Source of the DNA: a virus
Strand: one strand, 5' to 3'
Virus record (IMG/VR): IMGVR_UViG_3300045931_000077
Span: 1-24,578 of that record
DNA: 24,578 bases
Numbering within the stretch: position 1 is the first letter of the stretch; every line of letters begins with the position of its first letter. The notes beneath the pieces are model-generated. The model worked only from the letters and a program-made list of their open reading frames with translations. It was not told the origin of the DNA and did no database searches. The translations under genes and the position numbers were made by a program. Positions 1-6,199 of this stretch are shown piece after piece.

Positions 1-12
1 CTTCCCGGCTCT

Positions 13-42
13 CAACGCCGTAACCGATCGGTTACGGCGTTG
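13..42. terminator. Perfect 30-bp palindrome at the end of the early operon
   Basis: Every base from 13 to 42 pairs with its mirror position around a central GATC. The arms read CAACGCCGTAACC and its complement. As RNA from the minus strand this forms a 13-bp stem closed by a GATC tetraloop, and it contains the TAA stop of the last leftward gene. No U tract follows in the 12 bases left before the window edge. A transcription terminator is the simplest reading; a bidirectional terminator or a protein-binding site near the packaging region is also possible. Confidence 0.6.
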
Positions 43-214
43 CTCCGCCGGCCGTCTCGACGCGGTCGCGGAGGTCAGTCGACGGGATCGCCTCAAGCTC
101 GATGCCGTAGTCCAGGCCCGTGTGTCGCCGATACCACGCGATGTCGGAATCGCCTGGCTTGAATGTGTCTTTAAGCGCGATCAGACGGACAGCGTCCTCG
201 CGCAGCAGCGCCAC
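32..214 (-). CDS. Hypothetical protein, coding clearly extends upstream of the GTG start
   Basis: I do not recognise this 60-aa product. The frame is charged and has strong G/C third positions. Coding-like sequence continues in the same frame upstream to about position 346 (segments such as PKPVCDHDPKGARI and EDDIPRRLAEYGAINW), yet no ATG, GTG or TTG exists there in frame. GTG at 214 is therefore only the first canonical start and probably truncates the protein by about 44 residues. An ATG at 339 in the neighbouring frame, well placed after the stop of the preceding gene, would reach this frame by a -1 shift at a CCCAAAC heptamer (313-319). The gene ends inside the 13-42 palindrome and is the last of the leftward operon in the window. 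Confidence 0.6.
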   Translation of the reverse strand: MALLREDAVRLIALKDTFKPGDSDIAWYRRHTGLDYGIELEAIPSTDLRDRVETAGGATP

Positions 215-341
215 GCGCTTGACCCGCCAGTTGATCGCGCCGTATTCGGCGAGCCGCCTGGGAATGTCATCCTCGGAAATTCGAGCGCCTTTGGGATCGT
301 GATCGCAGACGGGTTTGGGCCGCCGATCGTCGGCAACATCG

Positions 342-674
342 TCACGCCCCCGGCTTGCGCGGATGGAAACTCTCGAGCGGCGCGCGTCGCCACTTCGTGA
401 GCCGCGTCCGCCACCGCTCGCGCGTCATCACCCCGATCGCCGCGGTCTCGGTCTGACATTCGGCGATCAACACCGGGCCCGTCGCCTCGAGGCGGGAGAC
501 GTGCCACCAGGTGGGATGGGTACTGCCCGCCAGCGGCGGATGATCGACGAACGGATCGCGCGGCGCTGACGGGTCGGGCCCGAGCGCGGGCGGCCCGTCC
601 GCCTCGAGCCACGGCCGATTGAGCGCCGCCCGGGCCCCCGCCCGCTGCCGCTGCCGGACCCGCCACCCCCCCAT
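342..674 (-). CDS. Hypothetical protein
   Basis: This 110-aa protein has no family I recognise. The start is ATG at 674, preceded by a purine-rich GGGGAGGGG Shine-Dalgarno stretch, 23 bases after the HNH gene ends. The first third is Arg/Pro-rich; the C-terminal half (WWHVSRLEATGPVLIAECQT, then a basic tail) looks globular. Its position between the HNH endonuclease and the palindrome, on the side expected to adjoin the terminase genes, suggests an early-late or packaging-linked gene, but that is inference. Confidence 0.55.
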   Translation of the reverse strand: MGGWRVRQRQRAGARAALNRPWLEADGPPALGPDPSAPRDPFVDHPPLAGSTHPTWWHVSRLEATGPVLIAECQTETAAIGVMTRERWRTRLTKWRRAPLESFHPRKPGA

Positions 675-697
675 GCGCCCCTCCCCCCCCTTGGGCC

Positions 698-1051
698 TCA
701 CGCCCCCCGCCGCGTCTTGGCGGCATGGCACCCCCGGCAGAGCCCCTGCAGATTGCCCCGATCCCAGAACCGATCCGGATCCCCGTGATGGGGGACGACA
801 TGGTCGATGTCGGTCGCGACCTCGAGTCGGCCCTGCTGCTGACAGGCGACGCACCAGGGATTGTCCGCCAGCACCTCGGCCCGCAACCCCCAGGCGGGAT
901 GCACCCAGCGCGCCTGGTAGTACCAGCGGCGGGCGTCCCGATAGGGGCGCCGCTGCTCCCGGGCCTGCGCCAGCGCGCGCGCATGGACTGGGCAGGGCAC
1001 GCGCTCGGGGCAGCGCGAGACGGGGCAGGGCGGGGCGGGAGCGACCGGCAT
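698..1051 (-). CDS. HNH endonuclease
   Basis: This 117-aa protein carries a clear HNH nuclease fold signature. There is a CxxC pair at residues 67 and 70, DIDHVVP with Asp83-His84, Asn100 in the GNLQGLC segment, and a second zinc pair at Cys105/Cys108 followed by His109. An extra Cys cluster (9, 14, 20) sits at the N-terminus. Small HNH proteins of this type lie next to terminase genes in many HK97-like phages, where they assist DNA cleavage during packaging; that role is inferred from family knowledge. The ATG at 1051 shares its A with the TAA stop of the membrane-protein gene (TAATG), so the two are probably translationally coupled. The terminase is at the other end of this window, which fits a circular gene order. 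Confidence 0.88.
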   Translation of the reverse strand: MPVAPAPPCPVSRCPERVPCPVHARALAQAREQRRPYRDARRWYYQARWVHPAWGLRAEVLADNPWCVACQQQGRLEVATDIDHVVPHHGDPDRFWDRGNLQGLCRGCHAAKTRRGA

Positions 1052-1206
1052 TAGAGCACCCCGAAGAACCGCGCCAGGTAGAGCACGACCGCCAGGAGGA
1101 TCACCACCCGCACGATCGTCCGCATCGGCGCCGGCATCGGGATGTACGTATCCACGAGGTACCACAGCACCCCGAGGATGATGAGCGTCAGAATCAGCGT
1201 GATCAT
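1051..1206 (-). CDS. Small two-helix membrane protein
   Basis: This 51-aa protein is nearly all membrane. A first hydrophobic segment (about residues 2-18) and a second (about 31-48) flank a short polar turn containing PMPAPM. The start is ATG at 1206 with a strong GGAGG seven bases upstream. The pattern resembles small phage-encoded Thivi_2564-type membrane proteins as I remember them. A holin-like role is possible because of size and topology, but no endolysin is adjacent, so I do not assign it. It overlaps the HNH start by one base. Confidence 0.75.
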   Translation of the reverse strand: MITLILTLIILGVLWYLVDTYIPMPAPMRTIVRVVILLAVVLYLARFFGVL

Positions 1207-1267
1207 GCGCGCCTCCGTGACTCGGTTCTCACGCACTTGGCCCGGCCGGTGCAACACGGTCGTCAAC

Positions 1268-1519
1268 ATGGAGGATCCCGCACCGCCGGACGTCTGGCCT
1301 GTCGCCGCGGCACACACGGCGCGTATGCCGACCGCACGCGTCCCCAACCTCGACGAGCCCGCGCCGACCGTGTGTGACGTCGTGCACGACGGGTCCTGGG
1401 TGGTGCGCCATATCTGGCAGCCGGGCGCCTCGCGCTGTCAATGCCACGAGCTCGCCATTCGCCCGCGCGGCACCGCCCTCGAGATCTACGCCCGCTTCCG
1501 CTACGTCGAGCGCGGCTGA
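1268..1519 (+). CDS. Hypothetical protein on the opposite strand
   Basis: This 83-aa protein is the only plus-strand gene in the leftward early operon. The codons have strongly G/C third positions on this strand, and the C-terminal half (VVHDGSWVVRHIWQ, CQCHELAI, LEIYARFRY) looks like a folded domain with one CxC pair. The antisense frame is Arg/Ala-rich and looks like a shadow. No strong Shine-Dalgarno precedes ATG 1268, so the start is uncertain; an in-frame ATG at 1205 is an alternative. It is divergent from the membrane protein gene (62-bp gap) and converges with the next minus gene, overlapping its end by 19 bp. Function unknown. Confidence 0.6.
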   Translation: MEDPAPPDVWPVAAAHTARMPTARVPNLDEPAPTVCDVVHDGSWVVRHIWQPGASRCQCHELAIRPRGTALEIYARFRYVERG

Positions 1520-1965
1520 CGCTCGGCGCGCCGCAGCCGCGCGATAGTGCGCAGCTGTTCGGCGAAAAGCACGAGCCTGTACCGCGCGCGCGTCTTGCGC
1601 TCGTCGTCGCCGGGTGAGGCCGTCGGCATGGCGCGCGGCTTCAGCCCCGGCAGCGGCCCGAAGCGCGCTCGCAGGTGCGCGAGTGCCGCACGGGACTCGT
1701 CGCCCGACAACGGTCGCGACGCGGCCGGCTCCGGCGTCAGCGGCGCCGGGGCGAGCTGCGGTCCTCGCGACTTCGCGATCGCCGTCTCGACGGCCGAGAG
1801 CGCCGCGCCGAGCTCGATCGGTGTTGGATACGCTCGATGCTCCCTCGCAATGTGGCATTTGATGCGCTCCTTCCACTCGGCATCGTCGATGCCCGGCTCG
1901 TGCTCTAGCACCCGGCGCGCGATCGCGCACAGGGCCGCGAACGTCAGCCGGGGTTGGGTCTGCAT
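1501..1965 (-). CDS. Hypothetical protein
   Basis: This 154-aa protein has a helical N-terminal part (residues 1-60, with a WKERIKCHIAREH segment), a Pro/Ala-rich linker, and a basic C-terminus with a second helix (RYRLVLFAEQLRTIARLRR). I do not recognise the family. The start ATG 1965 follows GAAGAAG. It lies after the DUF1376-like gene, where phages often carry replication-associated genes. The same frame stays open upstream for about 26 codons without a start. Its 3' end overlaps the convergent plus-strand gene by 19 bp. Confidence 0.65.
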   Translation of the reverse strand: MQTQPRLTFAALCAIARRVLEHEPGIDDAEWKERIKCHIAREHRAYPTPIELGAALSAVETAIAKSRGPQLAPAPLTPEPAASRPLSGDESRAALAHLRARFGPLPGLKPRAMPTASPGDDERKTRARYRLVLFAEQLRTIARLRRAERQPRST

Positions 1966-2147
1966 CTTCTTCAGCGAAAAGGCCGTCGCGCGCAGCGCGG
2001 CGGTGATACCACGTTGTACGGATCTCCACTGCGGGATCGAAGAGGCTGGTTGCTAGTAGTACCTCTGTACATCTGATCTCTGGAGAATGCATCGGTTGAG
2101 CATCGCGTTCGCATCTGGCATGCATCCTTGCAGGGCATCTGCTCCAG

Positions 2148-2513
2148 CTATGCGTTCGCATCGTCGGTCCACCGTTTTTCGGCGGATTTTCGCGCTTTCT
2201 CTGATCGCTGTAGTACCTCGTTTCGGATCGCTTGTAGCTTCAAATTTTGGATCCCTTGTGGTACCACCTTGAAGCACTTGGCGATGATCGGTTTCCCCGC
2301 GGTTTTCCACCGCGGCCCGAGGCCAGAAATCCGCGCCAGTTCTCGCTCGTCGTTTGGGAGCGCGCCCGTCGGGGATTGCCACTGCCGCGCGAGCAGTCGG
2401 AGATACGCGCCCTGCTGGGCGAGCGTGAACCCCGCGACCGCCGTCGACGAGAGCCAGTCCTCGACATAGAACGGCATGTAAGGCAGCCGGACCTTCTCGC
2501 CGTTGACCCCCAC
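2148..2513 (-). CDS. DUF1376-like replication protein (short form)
   Basis: This 121-aa protein has the hallmarks of the DUF1376 domain. The motif LPYMPFYVEDWLSST is followed by a helix with LAQQGAYLRLLARQW, then an SPTGALPNDERELARISGL segment and a basic C-terminal helix (KARKSAEKRW). The domain is found at the N-terminus of phage replication initiator-like proteins and acts with DNA in early replication. Here the protein ends just after the domain, in DDANA and a TAG stop. Reading through this stop gives about 58 more codons, and a neighbouring frame repeats the DANAML pattern, so the tail may have been lost by mutation. It lies next to recombination genes, as usual. Confidence 0.8.
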   Translation of the reverse strand: MGVNGEKVRLPYMPFYVEDWLSSTAVAGFTLAQQGAYLRLLARQWQSPTGALPNDERELARISGLGPRWKTAGKPIIAKCFKVVPQGIQNLKLQAIRNEVLQRSEKARKSAEKRWTDDANA

Positions 2514-2516
2514 GGC

Positions 2517-2750
2517 TTACTCACCGGTCGTGTTGCTGCCGTCATGGATCCTGAGCGCGCCGGGCGCCCGCTGGTGCCCGTTGCGCAGCTGCGCCGAGAC
2601 GAACGCCAGGACGCGCAGGCGGTCCTCGACGTCCTCGAGGTCGAGCAGCAGCCCCGTCACCAGCGCCGACGTGCGCAGGACCGGGTCCTCGAGCGCCCGG
2701 CGCAGCGCGTCCCCTTCGTTGCGTGAACTGACTTCCACGGTCATCTTCAT
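2517..2750 (-). CDS. Hypothetical small helical protein
   Basis: This 77-aa acidic, Leu-rich protein is probably mostly helical. It has an EDPVLRTSALVTGLLLDLEDVEDRLRVLAFVSAQL stretch, given here only as a pattern of alternating hydrophobics at about residues 21-55. ATG 2750 overlaps the exonuclease stop by four bases (ATGA), so it is translationally coupled to it. No known family recognised. Its place between the exonuclease and the DUF1376-like gene suggests a role in recombination or replication, which is inference only. Confidence 0.65.
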   Translation of the reverse strand: MKMTVEVSSRNEGDALRRALEDPVLRTSALVTGLLLDLEDVEDRLRVLAFVSAQLRNGHQRAPGALRIHDGSNTTGE

Positions 2751-3403
2751 TCGGCACCGACTTTCTCGAGTTCGCGATCGAGCAGCTGTTGCACCTCGGC
2801 GAGCTCGCGATCGACTTCGGACAGAAACAGGCGCGCGGCGAGTTCATACGCGAGCAGGTCGACGTGCTCCCGCAATACGCGCACGCGCACGAAGCGGAGC
2901 GGCACGGGGAAGCGATCGTCGTAGCTGACGAAGTCGCACCAGGCCGCCCCGGTGATCCACAGGTTGTGGACGATCTGCGGGCGATACTCCGGCGGGATCG
3001 CGCCGGCGCGGACGTAGCCCAGGTGGGTCGCCGCCTTCGGGCACTTGATCTCGAGGATGCCCGTGTAGTCGCGGATCTCGCCGTCGGGCGAGCAGCCCGC
3101 CTCGAGGGTGTCGTGCGCCACGAACCCGACCTCGCGCACCAGCAGGCCGGTCGTCGCCTCGTAGACGGCCCGCGCCGTGGCTTCCATGTCAATGCCTCTC
3201 TGCATGTCTTTCGAGACGTAGCCGTTCTCCTGGGGCAGCTGCGTCAGCCGCTCGCACACCAGGCGGAGGCGGAGGTCGCGCCGCTTGGCGGCTTCGCCCG
3301 TCTTGATCGTCGTCAGCATGTCGCCCGCGCTCGAGCCGGTCAGGCGGCCCAGGCGCGCCGTCGCCCAGGCCGCCGTGCGCTGGTCCGGAGTCACGAGGAT
3401 CAT
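2747..3403 (-). CDS. YqaJ/lambda-exonuclease-type recombination nuclease
   Basis: This 218-aa protein is a PD-(D/E)XK nuclease of the YqaJ viral recombinase family. Seen in the sequence: RLTGSSAGDML near residue 20; Glu74 in a ME-x-x-AR helix followed by YEATTG; Asp108 in CSPDG; the E-x-K catalytic pair Glu118/Lys120 in LEIKCPK; and a YRPQIVHNLWITG helix before CDFVSYD. The family degrades one strand of double-stranded ends 5' to 3' and hands the single strand to the annealing protein. The Bet gene lies directly upstream with an ATGA overlap, so the pair should be made together. Length is typical for the family. Confidence 0.92.
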   Translation of the reverse strand: MILVTPDQRTAAWATARLGRLTGSSAGDMLTTIKTGEAAKRRDLRLRLVCERLTQLPQENGYVSKDMQRGIDMEATARAVYEATTGLLVREVGFVAHDTLEAGCSPDGEIRDYTGILEIKCPKAATHLGYVRAGAIPPEYRPQIVHNLWITGAAWCDFVSYDDRFPVPLRFVRVRVLREHVDLLAYELAARLFLSEVDRELAEVQQLLDRELEKVGAE

Positions 3404-4263
3404 TCGGTCTCGCCCTCGACGACGTCGCCGTCGGTGGTCCGCTGCGCCTCGCGCTTGAGCGCCTCCCAGCCGAGGCGGTAGGCCTGGGATTGCGCGACGT
3501 AGGCGCGCAGCGCCGGCGCGGAGGCGGCATACGCCTGTTCGAGCTTCGCCAGGTCGCGCTCTTCGGCGGTCGCACGCAGGTCGTCCCACCACGCCTCGAA
3601 CCCCGCGGGCGCCGGCGCCGGCGGCGCCTCGTCCTCCGCCTGGGCGTCGACGGCGCGCTGCCCGTCGAGTTCTTCGGCGGTCTGCATCCCGCCGAATTCG
3701 TCGGGGAAGGCTTCGCGCAGCCCCGCCGCCTCGCAGCACTTCGTCAGCATCTGCACCGGCGCGCGGCGCCAGCGGGCGTTGGCCGTGAGCTCCGACGTCT
3801 TCCGGTCCTTCACCGTCGCGCACACTTCGCGGAAGTAGGTGCGGACGGGAAACTCGACGCGCTGCCCCGCGGTCTCGTTCCAGCGGTAGAACGTGAGCTC
3901 GCACCAGGCCGGCGCCTCGACGCCGAAGACGGGGCCGATGGGCCCGTAGTCGGGCCGGCTGTGCCCGAGGTAGACGCCCGTGCGTTGTGAGGTCGTGCGG
4001 AGCTCGTAAATGCCCGGCAGCACGACGTCGCGCGTCACGTAAGCGCCGGTCACGGGGTCGCGCACCTCGATCGGCACGATGTGGCACGGCCGCTTGAGCG
4101 GGTCGAGATTGCGCGCGCGGCAGTAGTCGAGCACCAGGAGCACGCTCTTCGGGTTCGCGCCGGGATAGAGCGAGTGGCAGAGCGTGCGCCACTGGGCTTC
4201 GCTGACGCCTCGTCGCGCGACGGGCTCGGGGAGTTTGCTGCTCTCGAGGGCGGTCGTGGTCAT
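3400..4263 (-). CDS. bet: Bet/RecT-type single-strand annealing protein
   Basis: This 287-aa protein matches the phage Bet (Red-beta) family over its first 200 residues. The conserved landmarks are NPKSVLLVLDYCRARNLDP, then KRPCHIVPI, GIYELR, a GPVFGVEAPAWCEL strand, YF.EVC...D and the helix RWRRAPVQMLTKCCEAAGL ending in AFPDEFGG. The family coats and anneals complementary single strands during recombination. The C-terminal third is Ala/Pro-rich then helical, as in other Bet proteins, and may bind a host partner. ATG 4263 overlaps the previous stop (ATGA) and follows GAGGTGG. Its nuclease partner is the next gene, again with a 4-bp overlap. Confidence 0.93.
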   Translation of the reverse strand: MTTTALESSKLPEPVARRGVSEAQWRTLCHSLYPGANPKSVLLVLDYCRARNLDPLKRPCHIVPIEVRDPVTGAYVTRDVVLPGIYELRTTSQRTGVYLGHSRPDYGPIGPVFGVEAPAWCELTFYRWNETAGQRVEFPVRTYFREVCATVKDRKTSELTANARWRRAPVQMLTKCCEAAGLREAFPDEFGGMQTAEELDGQRAVDAQAEDEAPPAPAPAGFEAWWDDLRATAEERDLAKLEQAYAASAPALRAYVAQSQAYRLGWEALKREAQRTTDGDVVEGETE

Positions 4264-4817
4264 GGCTTCACCACCTCGAACGATTCCCACGGCCCGACGG
4301 CGTCCCGGGATTCGAACGTTACCGGCTTGTTGCTCACCGGAGGGCCCCCGTTCGTCACGGCGATCACCGTGCCGCTGTTCATCCGCAGGCCGACCGTCTG
4401 CCCGTACTGCACCGCGTTGGCTTCTAACGCGGCGATGCGCTGTTCCAACTGCGGGTCGCTCGGCACGGCGCCGCCGTCAGCGCCAGGCGTGACGATGGGC
4501 GGGCCGCCCAGATCGCGCCATTCCCACAGCAGCGATCCCGGCGTCGGGCCGTCCTTCAGCGGACTCACCGGATGCGTGTAGTAGCCGAGGTCGTCCGGTA
4601 TCGCCGTCGGCAGAAAGATGCGCCCGGCGATGCGCCCGTCGGTCCCGATCTGCTGCGTCATCGCGTGATGCGGCATCGACGCATCGGGAATGACCCACGG
4701 CTTGTAGCCCGCCGGGAGCCCGCTCGCGCCGAGCACGGCCTCATAGTCGTCGGCCGGTTGCCCTTCCGCGCGCTGAATCAGGGTAAAGAAATACGCGCCG
4801 TATTCCTGTAGGTTCAT
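4260..4817 (-). CDS. Hypothetical phage protein upstream of Bet
   Basis: This 185-aa protein has no family I recognise. It begins MNLQEYGAYFFTLIQRAEGQ and is rich in Pro and Gly in the middle. A short coiled-coil-like stretch (PQLEQRIAALEANAVQYG, about residues 122-139) precedes a strand-rich C-terminus ending in SFEVVKP. ATG 4817 follows GAAGGACGGGAAGG, a strong ribosome-binding region. The leader between it and the preceding gene is repeat array A. The stop overlaps the Bet start by four bases, so it is translationally coupled with the recombination pair. Confidence 0.7.
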   Translation of the reverse strand: MNLQEYGAYFFTLIQRAEGQPADDYEAVLGASGLPAGYKPWVIPDASMPHHAMTQQIGTDGRIAGRIFLPTAIPDDLGYYTHPVSPLKDGPTPGSLLWEWRDLGGPPIVTPGADGGAVPSDPQLEQRIAALEANAVQYGQTVGLRMNSGTVIAVTNGGPPVSNKPVTFESRDAVGPWESFEVVKP

Positions 4818-4846
4818 CCTTCCCGTCCTTCTCTGAACATCTGTGC

Positions 4847-5012
4847 TTTGCCGTGCCCGACTCAGCCTGACCGCGCCTCGCCGTGCTATGCCCCGCCTGC
4901 TTTGCCTCGCTTCGCCCGGCCATGCCATGCCCGGTCACGCCTGACCAAGCCGGGCCGCGCCTGCTTTGCCGCGCCGCGCTCGGCCGTACCATGCCAAGCC
5001 CGGCCTTGCCTC
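4847..5012. repeat. Degenerate pentanucleotide repeat array A (GCCNN)n
   Basis: About 166 bp of noncoding DNA in which GCC (occasionally ACC or GCT) recurs every five bases on the plus strand. Examples are GCCGT, GCCTC, GCCAT, GCCCG and GCCAA. The phase is reset twice by the element GCCTGCTTTGC, at 4895-4905 and 4959-4969. Frames through it give only Arg/Gly/Ala-rich shadow translations. It fills the gap between two genes of the early operon, so on the transcript it is a GGC-rich leader ahead of the 4817 start. Confidence 0.85.
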
Positions 5013-5019
5013 CGACCTC

Positions 5020-5598
5020 TCAATGCACCGTCGTTTCGAGTGCGAGTTTGCAGGCGGCGAGACTCTCCAGCGCCACCGCCAACGAGACGGCGCGCGCCCG
5101 AATCGCCTCGTCGGGGGAGGTTTCGATCCGCCGCTTCGCATGCTGGATCCGCACTTCCAGCGCATCGCGCTTTTCCATCAGCGCATGAATCACGGCGGCC
5201 ATTTCTTCGGGATGCTGAATGACATCATCTAGCGTGCGATAGCGCCCCTCGCCTTTCGCCTCCGGGACGTTGAAGAACACGGGCACACTCTGCGCAACCG
5301 CGTCGGCGTCCTTGCCGGATCCCATGACGATCACTTCGATCGAATTGAGCACTGTGCGTGCTTGCCAGAGCCGGTATTGATGGCTGGCTTTGACATCGTC
5401 CCACTCGAGCGTGGGATGAAACGGATGCTCCGCGTCCTGCGCGATCTCGATGTAGCGCGACGGCTTCAGTTCCCCTTCGGCCTCGTACACTTGCAGTAAG
5501 GCATCGCCGACGGCCTGAATATTCGCGGCCTTCGGAAATCGTGCGCCCTTGCGCGTGCGAAACTGCGCCGGCCGCTGTTTGGTCTTTGCTCGACTCAT
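5020..5598 (-). CDS. Hypothetical phage protein between the two repeat arrays
   Basis: This 192-aa protein has no family I recognise. A basic N-terminus (MSRAKTKQRPAQFRTRKG) precedes a probable helical domain. Features are an EWDDVKASHQYRLWQARTVL helix near residue 70, a strand-rich middle around VPVFFNVPEAKGEGRY, and a long C-terminal helix (from about residue 130) in which two-residue hydrophobic spacing suggests a coiled coil. ATG 5598 follows AAAGGTTGG; longer reading frames upstream run into repeat array B and were rejected. The gene is flanked by arrays on both sides and is expected to be co-transcribed with Bet and exonuclease. Confidence 0.75.
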   Translation of the reverse strand: MSRAKTKQRPAQFRTRKGARFPKAANIQAVGDALLQVYEAEGELKPSRYIEIAQDAEHPFHPTLEWDDVKASHQYRLWQARTVLNSIEVIVMGSGKDADAVAQSVPVFFNVPEAKGEGRYRTLDDVIQHPEEMAAVIHALMEKRDALEVRIQHAKRRIETSPDEAIRARAVSLAVALESLAACKLALETTVH

Positions 5599-5625
5599 AC
5601 TCACCAACCTTTCAGAAACATTGAA

Positions 5626-6199
5626 TGCCTTGCCCTGCCACGCCCGGCCACGCCTAACCGGACTCGATCCCGCCCTGCTGGGCCTGGCCACGCCTGCTGT
5701 GCCGTGCCACACCACGCCGCGCTCCACCGCGCGCCGCCCCGCTGCACCGGGCCGCGCCTCGCCCTGCTATGCCTCGCCTGCCGCGCCGCTCCAGACCCCG
5801 CCCCGCCACTCCAGTCCTTGCCTCGCCTGCTTCGCCATGCCATGCCGCACTGCGCCAGACCGCACTGCGCCAGACCTCACCGCGCCTGACCATGCCGCGC
5901 CTGCTTTGCTGCGCCTCGCCTCGCCCGTCCTAACCTGACTCGACCACTCTTAACCGCGCCAGGCCGTGCCGGGCCTGCTTTGCTTGGCCCCGCCGCGCCA
6001 CGCTTAACCCAGTCGCGCCCAGCCACGCCAGGCTCCGCCCCGCCTGCCTTGCTCAACCCAGACAAGCCGGGCCGCACCTCACCTCACCTCACCTCACCGG
6101 GCCATGCCGCGCCTGCCTTGCTGTGCCCCACCGCGCCATGCCGGGCCGTACCAGGCCCCGCCTTACCGTGCCATGCCGAACACCGCCGGGCCGCGCCTG
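5626..6199. repeat. Degenerate pentanucleotide repeat array B (GCCNN)n with a ~70-bp super-repeat
   Basis: About 575 bp without a credible gene. GCC recurs with period five on the plus strand. Recent local expansions are visible: ACCTC four times in tandem at 6076-6095, and a perfect 15-bp tandem duplication at 5846-5875. The element GCCTGCYTTGC and close variants starts at 5825, 5899, 5973, 6042, 6111 and 6195, spaced 74, 74, 69, 69 and 84 bp, with looser copies at 5692 and 5776. The last copy overlaps the TAG stop of the upstream gene. It is not a CRISPR array: there are no identical repeats with unique spacers. Confidence 0.88.

Noticed and set aside
181-339. 52-aa frame from ATG 339
   Set aside because: Its translation lacks coding character, while the adjacent frame over the same bases is clearly coding; kept only as the possible start of a frameshifted product.
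5601-6077. Several long Arg/Gly/Ala-rich open frames in the repeat arrays on both strands
   Set aside because: They are translations of the GCCNN repeats, have no ribosome-binding site or domain pattern, and exist because period-five DNA avoids stop codons.
5626-6199. CRISPR array
   Set aside because: Repeats are degenerate five-base units with a loose ~70-bp element; there are no identical direct repeats separated by unique spacers and no cas genes.
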